Shown here in pieces: positions 35,263 through 44,067 of a stretch of DNA of 64,000 nucleotides (position 1 is its first letter; each line of letters opens with the position of its first letter). The DNA comes from SAR202 cluster bacterium bin87 (GTDB taxonomy: Bacteria; Chloroflexota; Dehalococcoidia; Lucifugimonadales; UBA3495). Position numbers and translations under genes: made by a program. The stretch spans positions 59,765 to 123,764 of the forward strand of contig MPNC01000010.1 in the NCBI GenBank assembly GCA_002238825.1, given 5' to 3'. The notes beneath the pieces were generated by a model. The model saw only the letters and a list, made by a program, of their open reading frames with translations, was not told the origin of the DNA and made no database searches.

Positions 35263-36807
35263 ATGAATGCCAACCCGGCGTACTGCGATTGTGATCGGTG
35301 CGAGATTGACCGGGAGCGCGCGCCTCACCAACGGGCGTGGCGCAGGGCCTTCCGCGAAGCGACCACGGAGCAGTTGAGCGCAGCGCTGGATGCCTTGGAA
35401 GGCGACAGCCACCGCGACTCTCCGGCGGCCATCAGGGCCCTGCTGGGGTTGACCGGCCTGATGCTGGGGAAGGAAAGCGAGTTCTCCGGCGCGGTGGCCG
35501 GAGGGGCGGCAGATCAGCGGGACCAGGGCGAGGAGACGCCCATGTCAGCAGCGGAGACGGAGCGGCGCATCAGTTTGACGGGACGGTTGAACGACGCTGC
35601 GGCGCGGCTCCGGCGGCAACCGGAGGCGGAGGTTGCGGACCATGACGCCGGGTTCTGGTACGCCGCCTGCTTCGAGTGCATCGCCAGCCTCCAGGTGGTG
35701 AGGCTGGTACGCAGCTGGCGGGCGGAGGTTCCGCAAGGGGATCTCAAGGGGGACCTCATGGGGGAGGCGTATCTGGTGGTGCTGGCCCAGCTGGCGACGG
35801 AGGCCGAGGAAAGCCGGCGACGTCTTCAGGACACCGCCGTCCCCGACCTGGACGACGGGCTGGCCGACGCCCGCGGGGCGCTACTGGCGGAGGCGCACGC
35901 CGCCAGCGACGAGATTGCGGAAACCGTGGCGGTGGATTTGCGCGAATTCAACCGGGACCTGCCGGTGGACATCCGGCCGGCCATGCGGGGACTGCCCGCG
36001 GTGGCCGAACGCGCGGCCGCGCTGGCGGTCGGGCCGGCTGACTTCCACGTCGGACGCTTCGACCAGCGGGACCCCAACCCGCCGCACGCCACGGGCGGAC
36101 TGTACATCGTCTACTACTACCGCGGGGCCAAGGTGGTCCAGTCGATGCTGGACTCCTACCCGATGGGGTTTCCGGCGGCGGCCGCTGAGCAGCAGGTTGA
36201 TCGGGTGATTGGCGCGCTGTTGGCAATGGGTCCGGAAGAGGAGGCATGGTCGGATCTCCTGCTGCCGTATGCCCTGGTGATGTCGGACCTAGTCGAGGCC
36301 GGTCTGCACGACGTGGCAAGAGATCGCTTCAGGAGGTTCGTGTCGGCGCTGCAGGAGCAGGACTTGCGCCACGGCGCCATGCTGGAGGTGCTGGCGGCGG
36401 TGGCGGGGGATGAACCGGACGTATCGGAACACCTGTTGCGCGACACTGGCTTCGATCCCGAGTTCGCCACCGTGAGGCAGGCGCGGGCGATCATCACGAC
36501 GGCGCGGCGGCAGGGGCTGGACTCGGTGAAGCTGGCCCGGCTGGCGGCGGCCATGGGTCACGAAGCCGAAACGTTGGGTGTGACTCTGCCATCGACGGAC
36601 CACACCACGGTGAGCATTCTGCTGGCAGAGGCCCGCGCTGCCGGGCTTCCCCACGAGGCAGTTGACCGCATTTGCCAGGTGATTGACCCGGACGGGTATG
36701 AAGAAGAGCGATACGAGCAGGCTGTGGACCTGCTGGAATTTGGCGGCGAAGATGCCGACAGGGCGCCGGACGGATTGCCGCGCTTCGACGGTGGGTTTTC
36801 CCGCTGA
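35263..36807 (+). CDS. Hypothetical 514-residue soluble protein
   Basis: The ATG at 35263 is preceded by GGAGGCG. The N-terminus has a CxCxxC cluster (AYCDCDRCEIDRERAP) that may bind metal. The rest is mostly helical with repeated acidic/Arg patterns (LATEAEESRRRLQDTAVPDL; LYIVYYYRGAKVVQSMLDSY; AAAEQQVDRVIGALLAMGPE). The C-terminal 200 residues resemble TPR-like helical hairpins (VMSDLVEAGLHDVARDRFRR, FVSALQEQ). No signal peptide. No family recognised. It stands downstream of the broken helical gene. Confidence 0.65.
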   Translation: MNANPAYCDCDRCEIDRERAPHQRAWRRAFREATTEQLSAALDALEGDSHRDSPAAIRALLGLTGLMLGKESEFSGAVAGGAADQRDQGEETPMSAAETERRISLTGRLNDAAARLRRQPEAEVADHDAGFWYAACFECIASLQVVRLVRSWRAEVPQGDLKGDLMGEAYLVVLAQLATEAEESRRRLQDTAVPDLDDGLADARGALLAEAHAASDEIAETVAVDLREFNRDLPVDIRPAMRGLPAVAERAAALAVGPADFHVGRFDQRDPNPPHATGGLYIVYYYRGAKVVQSMLDSYPMGFPAAAAEQQVDRVIGALLAMGPEEEAWSDLLLPYALVMSDLVEAGLHDVARDRFRRFVSALQEQDLRHGAMLEVLAAVAGDEPDVSEHLLRDTGFDPEFATVRQARAIITTARRQGLDSVKLARLAAAMGHEAETLGVTLPSTDHTTVSILLAEARAAGLPHEAVDRICQVIDPDGYEEERYEQAVDLLEFGGEDADRAPDGLPRFDGGFSR

Positions 36808-36844
36808 GGCATTGCTGCCCGGGCGCTGAAGTTCCGGTAACTGA

Positions 36845-37664
36845 TAGACGACAATGAGGCAATGCGGTGCGGGACGACGTCACCCACGTGCAGGTGACCC
36901 CCACCGCAAGCGACGCCCGCGCCACGATCACGGTGGACGGGCAGACGACGGCCAGCGGCGCCATCGCGGTGACCCCGGGAACCACCACCGTCAGCGTGGT
37001 GGTTCCCGCCGAGGACGGCGCGTCCACCGAGACCCACACCCTCTCGTTCGCCACCCTCAGCGCCTTCAGCGTCGGCGCACCCTGAGTGCTCTGACGGCGG
37101 AGAGCAGCGAGGACGGCTCGACCTTCAGCGCGCTGACGCTCTCGCCGGCCTTCGCCAGTACCACCACGGCCTACTCGGCCACGGTGGACAACCCCGTCAC
37201 CCACGTGAAGCTGACGCCGACGACAACCCAGAGCAGCGAGGTCACGGTGACGGTGCAAGACGCCGCCGTCACCAGCGGCTCGGCCAGCGCCGCCATCGCC
37301 CTCGAAGTAGGCGACAACCGCATCACCGTGCGGGCCACCGCCACCGGCGACGATCACGGTCACTGCCCAGGACGCCGACGGCAACCGGGCCAGCGACGCC
37401 TTCGAGGTTGTGGTGGTCAGGAAGTACGCGGCGCTCATCGCGCAGGTGTACGAGTGGCGCAACGACCCCAACGGAGTGCATAACAAGAGCCACACCGACC
37501 GCTGGGACCGGGCGCTGCTGGCGTTCGGGGAGACGGTGGCCGATGCGTCGCTGACGCCGATGACGGCGGCGGAGGCCCGGGAGATGGCTGGGAGGTACCT
37601 GGCATCCCGCTGGAACCCCGTGGCCGAGGCGCTGGCGGAGATTGAGGCCGGCGGGTCCGGGTAG
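36845..37664 (+). pseudogene. Cadherin-like beta-sandwich surface protein fragment, frameshifted
   Basis: Successive frames encode pieces of one secreted protein: VTHVQVTPTASDARATITVD and TTTVSVVVPAEDGASTETHT; then LSALTAESSEDGSTFSALTL, FASTTTAYSATVDNPVTHVK and AAIALEVGDNRITVRATATG; then ITVTAQDADGNRASDAFEVV joined to a helical end (YEWRNDPNGVHNKSHTDRWD, RALLAFGETVA). The repeated pattern (LSPaFast-t-YsatV, V-VtVtAqDG) is the cadherin-like beta-sandwich (PF12733-type) repeat. At least two frameshifts and no signal peptide, so not functional as it stands. Confidence 0.7.
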
Positions 37665-38017
37665 TGGCCGCCCGAACCGCCGGCCATCCCACGCGGGCGT
37701 CCGGCTGCGGCTGGGGCGCCCGCATCTCGCTACGCCAGTCTCGATAGGGGAACCGGAATGCTGCTCGTGAGAGATTCCCGCCGAGCAGTGTGTGGCGCGT
37801 CCAAGCCTCCCAACAACGACCCGCCACGGCGACGCCAGAGCCACGGAGAGCCGTCTGACGCGCATCCGACGAGAATAGGGGGCGGCGCAATGCCCTGCGC
37901 CCGAACCAGAGGCTGTGGGAGCGTCCGCTGACCATGTGGTAGGAGCCCCAACTGATCGCCGTCGCGTCCCGTCGTTCAGTCGTGGCTGTGCCGCCGGCGC
38001 AGCCACCGCCAGGCCCG
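37665..38017. other. Intergenic, nothing recognisable
   Basis: GC-rich, with only short unconvincing frames on both strands. No repeats or ribosome-binding sites that lead to a credible gene. Confidence 0.4.
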
Positions 38018-38401
38018 TCACGTCACCCACAACCCGATCACCAGGACGACGAAACCCATGAATACCAGGCAGCCGGCTCTGGTCAGCCGGCCCGCCCACC
38101 CTGCGGGCGGACGCCGGAGCGCGGCGTAGATCGTTCCGGCCGGCATGACCAACAGCAGCAGGGAGCCCAAGAGCGCGGCCAGAACCAGCAGCGGGATCAC
38201 CAGCAACTCCGCCAGAAGAGGGATCGACATCCACTCCGCCAGCAGCAGGGCGTCCAGCACGACGTAGAAGTACAGGCCGTAGGTCCCCGAGAACACGGCG
38301 AACCAGGGCAGGGCGGCGGCAGTCAACAGGGCGGCCCGAGTGAGGGCGCCGGGTGAACGATCCTTCCGCCCACCGTCGGCGGTGGCCTGAGTTTCTTCCA
38401 T
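38018..38401 (-). CDS. Four-helix membrane protein, hypothetical
   Basis: 127 residues from the ATG at 38401 (an ATG four codons earlier is also possible). After a polar start (EETQATADGGRKDRSPGA) come helices AALLTAAALPWFAVFSGTYG, LYFYVVLDALLLAEWMSI, LLVIPLLVLAALLGSLLLLV and LVFMGFVVLVIGLWV. No family recognised. It ends near an unassigned region and has its own upstream space with a hairpin. Confidence 0.5.
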   Translation of the reverse strand: MEETQATADGGRKDRSPGALTRAALLTAAALPWFAVFSGTYGLYFYVVLDALLLAEWMSIPLLAELLVIPLLVLAALLGSLLLLVMPAGTIYAALRRPPAGWAGRLTRAGCLVFMGFVVLVIGLWVT

Positions 38402-38437
38402 GGATGGGCGCATCTCCCTGAACTCCGGATAACGGAT

Positions 38438-38467
38438 GGGCGATGCAGCCCTCTCGCTGCATCGCCC
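38438..38467 (+). terminator. Hairpin terminator, 12-bp perfect stem
   Basis: GGGCGATGCAGC pairs with GCTGCATCGCCC around a 6-nt loop, followed by ACTTTTC on the plus strand. It probably once ended a plus-strand transcript now decayed. Confidence 0.6.
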
Positions 38468-38564
38468 ACTTTTCGGATGACGGCTGACAGTACGCCAACT
38501 AAAGCATCGTGGTGCAGTCAGCGATTGCCGAACCCTCTTGCGACGAGTGTCGCAACGACGACCG

Positions 38565-38760
38565 TCATTCGGTCACCGTCACGGCGAAGGTATCGCGAAC
38601 CGCGTTGCCTTCGCTGTCCTGGGCGTGCACGGTAACGGTCGAGCTGCCAGCCTCACTCCCCTCAACGGTCAATGTGAGGCTATCTGCCGAAGGCCAGGCC
38701 CAGACGATGCCTGGATCCGACATCTCGACCTGAGAGACCCACCAGTTGTCCCGGGTCGAC
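38565..38760 (-). pseudogene. Fragment of cadherin-like beta-sandwich repeat (minus strand)
   Basis: Reads ADSLTLTVEGSEAGSSTVTV, HAQDSEGNAVRDTFAVTVTE and a stop. The last part is closely like the ITVTAQDADGNRASDAFEVV segment at 37.4 kb, so it comes from a related surface protein. It runs into the IstB fragment on the opposite strand at about 38760, a rearrangement junction. Confidence 0.6.
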
Positions 38761-39078
38761 AACTCGGTGGACCGCGCCTTCCGGTCCTTCCTCACCCCCG
38801 ACCTGCTCATCCTCGATGACCTGGGTCTCCACCGGCTGACCGCCCAGCAGTCCGCCGATCTTTACGAACGCATCCTCAACCGACACCGGTCCTCCAGCTT
38901 CATCATCACCAGCAACCGGGCCATCGAAGAATGGCTCAGCCTCTTGGATGACCCCATCCTGGGCAACAGCGCCCTGGACCGCCTGGCCAACGCCAGCTAC
39001 CAGATCGTCATCGAGGGCACCAGCTACCGGGAACGGCTGTCCCCGCACCGCGCCCTGCTCAACAACGAAGGGGGGTGA
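38755..39078 (+). pseudogene. istB: IstB-like ATPase (IS21 family), C-terminal fragment
   Basis: FRSFLTPDLLILDDLGLHRL holds the Walker B motif. SFIITSNRAIEEWLSLLDDP is the sensor strand and GNSALDRLANASYQIVIEGT the typical IstB C-terminal block, ending near SYRERLSPHRALLNN. The Walker A half is missing, as is istA, so only a fragment of an IS21-type element remains. Confidence 0.8.
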
Positions 39079-39414
39079 TTGACCGGCACACAACAACCTG
39101 ATATTTCTCAGACTACCGCGCTTCCAGAGTGGACTAATGTCCGTGAAAATGCCGGCCTAATCACCGCGACAATTGACACAGCCCGACCGTCAGGAATGCC
39201 AACCGCCTGGAGAACGGCGACGTTAGCCTCTACGTGCTGATGTGGCGCGACGTCTCCGCCGAGGTTACGTGCAGTCTCACTTACCATATTAAGGTTGGCA
39301 ACCAACGCAGGAGGATGCGCCCTTCCATGGCTGTTCCGGTGGCCGAGATGGCCGGTCAGTCGCAGCACGAGGTTGCCGGCTGACTCTTGCCAAGTGCCAG
39401 AGACTTTCGACGAT
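39079..39414. other. Region downstream of the SNF2 operon, no convincing gene
   Basis: A minus-strand frame has WQESAGNLVLRLTGHLGHR and NLNMVSETARNLGGDVAPHQ, which recalls DinB-like proteins, but it has no start and poor codon character. It may be a relic. Confidence 0.3.
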
Positions 39415-41199
39415 TTAAAGATTGCTAGGACGTCGGGGAGGGTCATCCAAACCGAACAGGTCGAACAACTGCCATTCGGGAATCAATTTCCCGAGATCAA
39501 TTGTTACCTCGTCCACCAGTTCGTCGAACAACTCCTGTTTGCTCTCCAATATCCGGTCAATGCGTTCCTCTACCGTGTCTATGCAGGAATACTTGTACAC
39601 ATGCACGGGCTTGGACTGCCCGTAGCGATGGCTGCGGTCCTCGGCCTGGTGTTCCACTGCCGGATTCCACCACCGGTCTACATGAAACACGTACGAGGCT
39701 TCCTGGAGGTTAAGACCCACGCCGCCGGACCTCAATGAGATGATGAGCGCCTTGTGCTGGTCGTTGTCTCTGAAACGGCGTATGACCTCCCGCCTTTCTT
39801 CCTGCGCAAGCTCACCAGTGAGTTTTAAAGGCTCGAACTCCCGCAACACATCCGCCACCGCGCCGGCTCCGAACGTGCTTCCTACGTACTGAGAAAAGAC
39901 CAAGGCTTTGTGACCCTGCCGGGACAAAGCTTCGACCCTTTGTCGAATATCTTCAAACTTGCTGGATTTTCCCGTTTCCGGTTCGGCGTTGCAAATCTGC
40001 TTCAGCCTCTGGATCAACTCCAAAACGTGCCGCACTCGTACATCTGTCCCCAACTCCCGCAGATATACAACTCCTTCTCGTTCCGCGCGGTCATAGCTGC
40101 GCCGCTGGCCGGGAAGCAGTTCGATAGCGAGCTTAGTGGTCAGTTTGGGCGGCAGGTCTTTGAGCACGTCACCCTTCTTCCGGCGCATTTGCAATTCTCG
40201 GTGCCGCTCTCGCAGCCTGATACCGGGGGAGTAGTGATCTTGAGAAACTAGGCAGCCGTGGTCCACAAACTCCACGATGGACGCCAACTCTTCTTCACTG
40301 TTCTCCAAGGGCGTTCCCGTCAGTGCCCAAGAGCGGTATCGTCGCAGTCCTTTCACAGCGATGCTCGTAGGGTTGCGGTTCTTGATGCGCTGGGCTTCGT
40401 CCGCGACCAAAACGCCCCAGGTCTTCCTGCGTACCGGAGACCGGAGGTTGTCGGTAAAATCCGACCGCAGCGTGTCGTAGCTGACTATTGCGACGTGGAC
40501 AGGCGCCGTCCATTGCCATGCGCGGTCGCTGGGAGTTCCGCGAATGACCATTGCTTTCAGTTCTGGCGCCCACTTGAGCAATTCTTGGCGCCACTGGTCC
40601 AGGACTGATGCTGGAGCAACGACCAGTGCGGTTTCGATAGTCTGCTGTACCATCAGAATTCGGAGCGCTGCGATAACTTGAACGGTCTTGCCCAGTCCCA
40701 TATCGTCAGCCAGAAGCATTTTTTCGCTGCCGACCAGGGTTCGGACTCCGTCGAGTTGGAATGGCATCAGGGTGCCCGCCCAGGACAGTGCGGAACGAGG
40801 ACCGGGCAGCAACAGGTCGAGAGGAGGTGAGAGCACGAGCCGCAATCGGAAGGCCAAGGAGGGCGAGTTGGACGAACTTGAGGCTCTGGAATGATCAGGT
40901 TTGGGGGACGGCGTCCCGCGTTCCCTTGGGTGAACGGACGTCATCGGTGTTTCTGGGCCATCGTCCGGGACCAGCACAACCGAATGCACCGTATCTAGGA
41001 TGGCTGGTGGGTTACGCAAGAATGACCCCACGGGCTCGGTCGCACCGAAGCCACATGGTGTGTTCCGCACGCTCGGCTGCTGCAGCGGAACCGGAGAAAC
41101 GGAGCGGGGCGGCTGCGGCCGTAATTGACGCCGCAACGGGACCCAAGCGCGCCGGTGCGGCGTGAGAGTGCCGGTCAGCCAGTTTGGCAGTAGCTTCAC
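39415..41199 (-). CDS. SNF2-family DEAD/DEAH helicase-like ATPase
   Basis: 594 residues. About 135 N-terminal residues are low-complexity, Pro/Arg/Ser-rich and unusual. The SNF2 core follows: motif I LLADDMGLGKTVQV (near residue 170; the usual DEMGLGKT has Asp-Asp here), motif II LVADEAQRIKN, motif III SWALTGTPLEN, motif V LIISLRSGGVGLNLQEASYV and motif VI EDRSHRYGQSKPVHVYKYSC. These enzymes translocate on duplex DNA. Its ATG overlaps the stop of the 184-residue gene (ATGA), and it is the last gene of the five-gene operon. In BREX systems an SNF2-type helicase occurs with BrxC-like ATPases, so the pairing here suggests a defence or DNA-processing role; that is inference. Confidence 0.9.
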   Translation of the reverse strand: MKLLPNWLTGTLTPHRRAWVPLRRQLRPQPPRSVSPVPLQQPSVRNTPCGFGATEPVGSFLRNPPAILDTVHSVVLVPDDGPETPMTSVHPRERGTPSPKPDHSRASSSSNSPSLAFRLRLVLSPPLDLLLPGPRSALSWAGTLMPFQLDGVRTLVGSEKMLLADDMGLGKTVQVIAALRILMVQQTIETALVVAPASVLDQWRQELLKWAPELKAMVIRGTPSDRAWQWTAPVHVAIVSYDTLRSDFTDNLRSPVRRKTWGVLVADEAQRIKNRNPTSIAVKGLRRYRSWALTGTPLENSEEELASIVEFVDHGCLVSQDHYSPGIRLRERHRELQMRRKKGDVLKDLPPKLTTKLAIELLPGQRRSYDRAEREGVVYLRELGTDVRVRHVLELIQRLKQICNAEPETGKSSKFEDIRQRVEALSRQGHKALVFSQYVGSTFGAGAVADVLREFEPLKLTGELAQEERREVIRRFRDNDQHKALIISLRSGGVGLNLQEASYVFHVDRWWNPAVEHQAEDRSHRYGQSKPVHVYKYSCIDTVEERIDRILESKQELFDELVDEVTIDLGKLIPEWQLFDLFGLDDPPRRPSNL

Positions 41200-41750
41200 G
41201 AGTCGAACGCCTCTTGAATCCCCTGAGCTGCGCGCTCAAAGGGTTCAATCAATAGTTGGCGTTGCCCGAGGAGTTCAACAGTACGGGCCGTCGCTGAACC
41301 AGAACAGGGTACTCCAGTGGTCCAGTACAGCAGTAATGTCTCGGACAATCGCTGCACATCTTCCGATGGCGCCATGGCCACTGTATCTTGGAACGCCACA
41401 CGGCATAGGGGAATTTCTGGATGCATGTCGTCCGAAAATACCTCGGGAGGCGTTTCTTCCGCCAACGACAAGATCACGTCAGCCTGGTTGCCGGCGGATT
41501 CAAACAGAGCTTTGGCCAAGGCGAACACCGCGCGACTTCGGGCATGTCCCGGGCGCCACAGCACGCCGGAGTGCACGTCGACCCTGGTAAAAGCGAACTC
41601 AATCGGTTCCCCGCGAGTGGACATGATGAACAGAGCGCCGCGTATTCCTCCCCCGTCCGGTTCGCCGATGAAGCGCAGAAAACCGGCTACTCCGGAAGGT
41701 TCGTCTTCACCCAAATCACGAAACGGTATAGGCAACGCAGCAGTCCTCAC
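41196..41750 (-). CDS. Uncharacterised protein of the BrxD/SNF2-type operon
   Basis: 184 residues, soluble, mixed alpha/beta (GVAGFLRFIGEPDGGGIRGA, LFIMSTRGEPIEFAFTRVDV, FALAKALFESAGNQADVILS). No motif that I recognise. It overlaps the upstream ATPase gene and the downstream SNF2 gene by 4 nt each (ATGA), so it is translationally coupled to both and almost certainly part of the same complex or pathway. Confidence 0.75.
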   Translation of the reverse strand: MRTAALPIPFRDLGEDEPSGVAGFLRFIGEPDGGGIRGALFIMSTRGEPIEFAFTRVDVHSGVLWRPGHARSRAVFALAKALFESAGNQADVILSLAEETPPEVFSDDMHPEIPLCRVAFQDTVAMAPSEDVQRLSETLLLYWTTGVPCSGSATARTVELLGQRQLLIEPFERAAQGIQEAFDS

Positions 41751-43081
41751 TTCCGGCTGGTCATGGAGCCGGGCGCAACCTCGCAGTTCACCTCTTCATC
41801 TTCATCGATACCGGCCGATTCCGGATCATCCGACTGTGGGTTCTCCAGAAGCTGATCTTCTTGATAATGAAATTCCAATGCGGTTTCCTCAATATCCGGT
41901 TCTGACTCTGGGTACAGCCGGCGCAAGTCCCACTCGTTTATCCACCTTCGTACGAAAGATCGGATCCGCCTCCGTCCCGCTTGAAGGACCCCCATGTCGA
42001 TGTCGGGAGCTTCCCAATCATAAGCTCCGGAATGGATGGCTCTAAGCTGACGGTACAGGTTGGACAGCATGGCCTCATCGGGTTCGGCCAGTATTCGTTG
42101 TCCGCGCTCCAGGAGGCGCATCCCTATTTCTGCACGGTCTGCGGCCAGGCTATCGGCCTCTCTTCCCCTGGTCCGAAGGCGAGGAGCGGCCTTGTCCCGG
42201 TCTTCCTTTTCGTCAAGCACCACCGCGGCGAAATCAGCGGTTACCGTTCCCACGAATACCAAGCCAGGGTATTTGTCGTTGGTGGCCTGCCCCATCCAGC
42301 GAGTCAATTCCGCGTAGGAACGGGCCCGTTGCAGAATGCTGTAGTTGGCGACCAGTTCAATTTCATCCACGAGGACGACCCAACCTCGGTATCCGGCAGC
42401 CTTGATCAGTTCCAGCAAAAATTTCGTTCTTTGTGGCGGCAGTTCCCTGGCTGCGGGAGCGCGAAATGGGTAGGATTGGATTTGCCCGATATGCCTCAGG
42501 CCATCACGGACTCTCTTGACAGGAATTCGCTCTCCAGACCAGAACCAGATGATTTCATTCAACAACTCGAGGTCGTCGAATCTTTCATACACCATCAGAG
42601 TGGCCGGCAATATGCGGTGCAGACCGTTATCCTCCCCGTTGGCCCAGATAAAGAAGTCTGCGTAGCTATCGGAGTTGTAGTCCAGCCTCTGTGCCACTTC
42701 CTCCACCATGTGACCGGTAATCCCAGGCACCCTGGCGTTTTCCACAGCGGCCCTGAAGACCTTGTCCATGTCGAATAGTGGCGTCTCTTTGCTGATGACC
42801 ACCCGACTGCACACAAAGTTCTGCGCCAAAGCCTGACTTTCCAGGCATCCGAGCAGGTGGGATTTCCCAGACCCGAATTCTCCCGCCACCAACATTCCTT
42901 GGCTGGAACCCGTCATGTTTACCGGGTCTGAAACCCGCGAGAGCATGGTCTGAAAATCCTGTTCAACAGATGGTTGGTTGGAACCCAACGCCGCCACGGC
43001 GTCGCTGTTTGGCACCCCATTTCTCAACGCCTCCAGGGCGCGACGGTTCATCAGCCGGGATGTGTTTGCAAGGTCTGCCAT
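41747..43081 (-). CDS. BrxC/BrxD-like (DUF2791-type) P-loop ATPase
   Basis: 444 residues. The start RLMNRRALEALRNGVPNSDA is the hallmark of BREX ATP-binding proteins of the DUF2791 type. Walker A GEFGSGKSHLL (Lys73), VCSRVVISKETPLFDMDKVF, a lid region with FWSGERIPVKRVRD, and Walker B WVVLVDEIELVANYSILQRA (Asp239/Glu240) are all intact. The C-terminus is acidic (DDPESAGIDEDEEVNCE). Members of this family are AAA-like ATPases of BREX and TerB-associated defence loci. The gene lies 11 nt after the P-loop-less relative and overlaps the next gene by 4 nt. Confidence 0.88.
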   Translation of the reverse strand: MADLANTSRLMNRRALEALRNGVPNSDAVAALGSNQPSVEQDFQTMLSRVSDPVNMTGSSQGMLVAGEFGSGKSHLLGCLESQALAQNFVCSRVVISKETPLFDMDKVFRAAVENARVPGITGHMVEEVAQRLDYNSDSYADFFIWANGEDNGLHRILPATLMVYERFDDLELLNEIIWFWSGERIPVKRVRDGLRHIGQIQSYPFRAPAARELPPQRTKFLLELIKAAGYRGWVVLVDEIELVANYSILQRARSYAELTRWMGQATNDKYPGLVFVGTVTADFAAVVLDEKEDRDKAAPRLRTRGREADSLAADRAEIGMRLLERGQRILAEPDEAMLSNLYRQLRAIHSGAYDWEAPDIDMGVLQAGRRRIRSFVRRWINEWDLRRLYPESEPDIEETALEFHYQEDQLLENPQSDDPESAGIDEDEEVNCEVAPGSMTSRK

Positions 43082-43092
43082 TGCAACAACTC

Positions 43093-44067
43093 CTAACCAG
43101 TCGACTCAGTCAAGCGGACCAGAGCGGCCATGGGGTTGGACCGGTTGCGGTCCCTGACTTCCTCCGCGATCCTGCCCAGCAGAGCGCGGTAAATGGTAAA
43201 GCCCTTCCCTCGTTCATCGGGGTCCAGAAAATCCTCGGTAGCCAATACCACCATGAAAAGTCCAGGCAAGCGGTCGGTGCTGTCAATCAGCTCCCTGAGC
43301 AGCTCGTAGTGGTCCATTACAGCCGAACGGGAGTAAAAACGCATTCCGTCTCTCGGATTCCGGCGTAATGTCACACGCGTATCATCAAGCAGAATCATCG
43401 TACCGGAGTACCCTGCGAACCGTACCCAGTACAACAGGGATTCAAGAAAATGCCGTGCGTTGGTACGAACTATGCTGTTGTAAATGGAGTAGGCTCTCAC
43501 GTTGGAAACCCTCCGGCTTCTCCCGGTCAACCACTCCAGGAGAGGCGTTGCTTCCAGGTTCTGTCCGTCTCCTCCCATCTCCGTGAGGCAGAGGTGGGTC
43601 ATGGCCAGCCTGAAATCGCGAGACATGCTCTGGTTCCGGGTAACGGCACTGGGCAATCTACGACGCAGGTCCAGGGCTATCTGGCTCTCCTCCACGTCAT
43701 TGGTCACGCTGATGGCTTCCAGAATCGAGGTATCGCCCGCGGGGTCTATGCCATCGGTCCGGTAGGGCAGGTCTTCGCACAATTTCAAAACCACCCGTCG
43801 GGCCAGGATTCGCCAGTCAATCCGTTCAGCGATACGGAAGAAGATTTCTTGGGGCATGTGAACCCGGGTTTCTCCGGCGTCAACGTTGACTGCTATATAG
43901 CCAAGGTCGGAAGCCATTCTCGTCAGCCGGATACCAAGCAATTTACCAAGGTCTTCCCGTGAGGGTACGACGAACTTGACTGAGGACCCGCCGTCCTTCA
44001 CGAATCCACAGAGGTATTCTCCCTTGATGATCTCCAGCCAATCCTGGATGTGGAGAGCGCTGGTCAT
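43093..44067 (-). CDS. BrxD-like protein with degenerate P-loop (putative pseudo-ATPase)
   Basis: 324 residues. The N-terminus IIKGEYLCGFVKDGGSSVKF follows the DUF2791 pattern, but GGSSVK (26-31) replaces GxxGxGK(S/T). The middle keeps family features (VNVDAGETRVHMPQEIFFRI, AERIDWRILARRVVLKL). The Walker B-like strand reads GTMILLDDTRVTLRR with Asp228/Asp229. It therefore probably cannot hydrolyse ATP and may act as partner or regulator of the intact ATPase downstream. It overlaps the 267-residue gene by 4 nt. Assignment to the family is by local patterns and needs a profile search. Confidence 0.65.
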   Translation of the reverse strand: MTSALHIQDWLEIIKGEYLCGFVKDGGSSVKFVVPSREDLGKLLGIRLTRMASDLGYIAVNVDAGETRVHMPQEIFFRIAERIDWRILARRVVLKLCEDLPYRTDGIDPAGDTSILEAISVTNDVEESQIALDLRRRLPSAVTRNQSMSRDFRLAMTHLCLTEMGGDGQNLEATPLLEWLTGRSRRVSNVRAYSIYNSIVRTNARHFLESLLYWVRFAGYSGTMILLDDTRVTLRRNPRDGMRFYSRSAVMDHYELLRELIDSTDRLPGLFMVVLATEDFLDPDERGKGFTIYRALLGRIAEEVRDRNRSNPMAALVRLTESTG

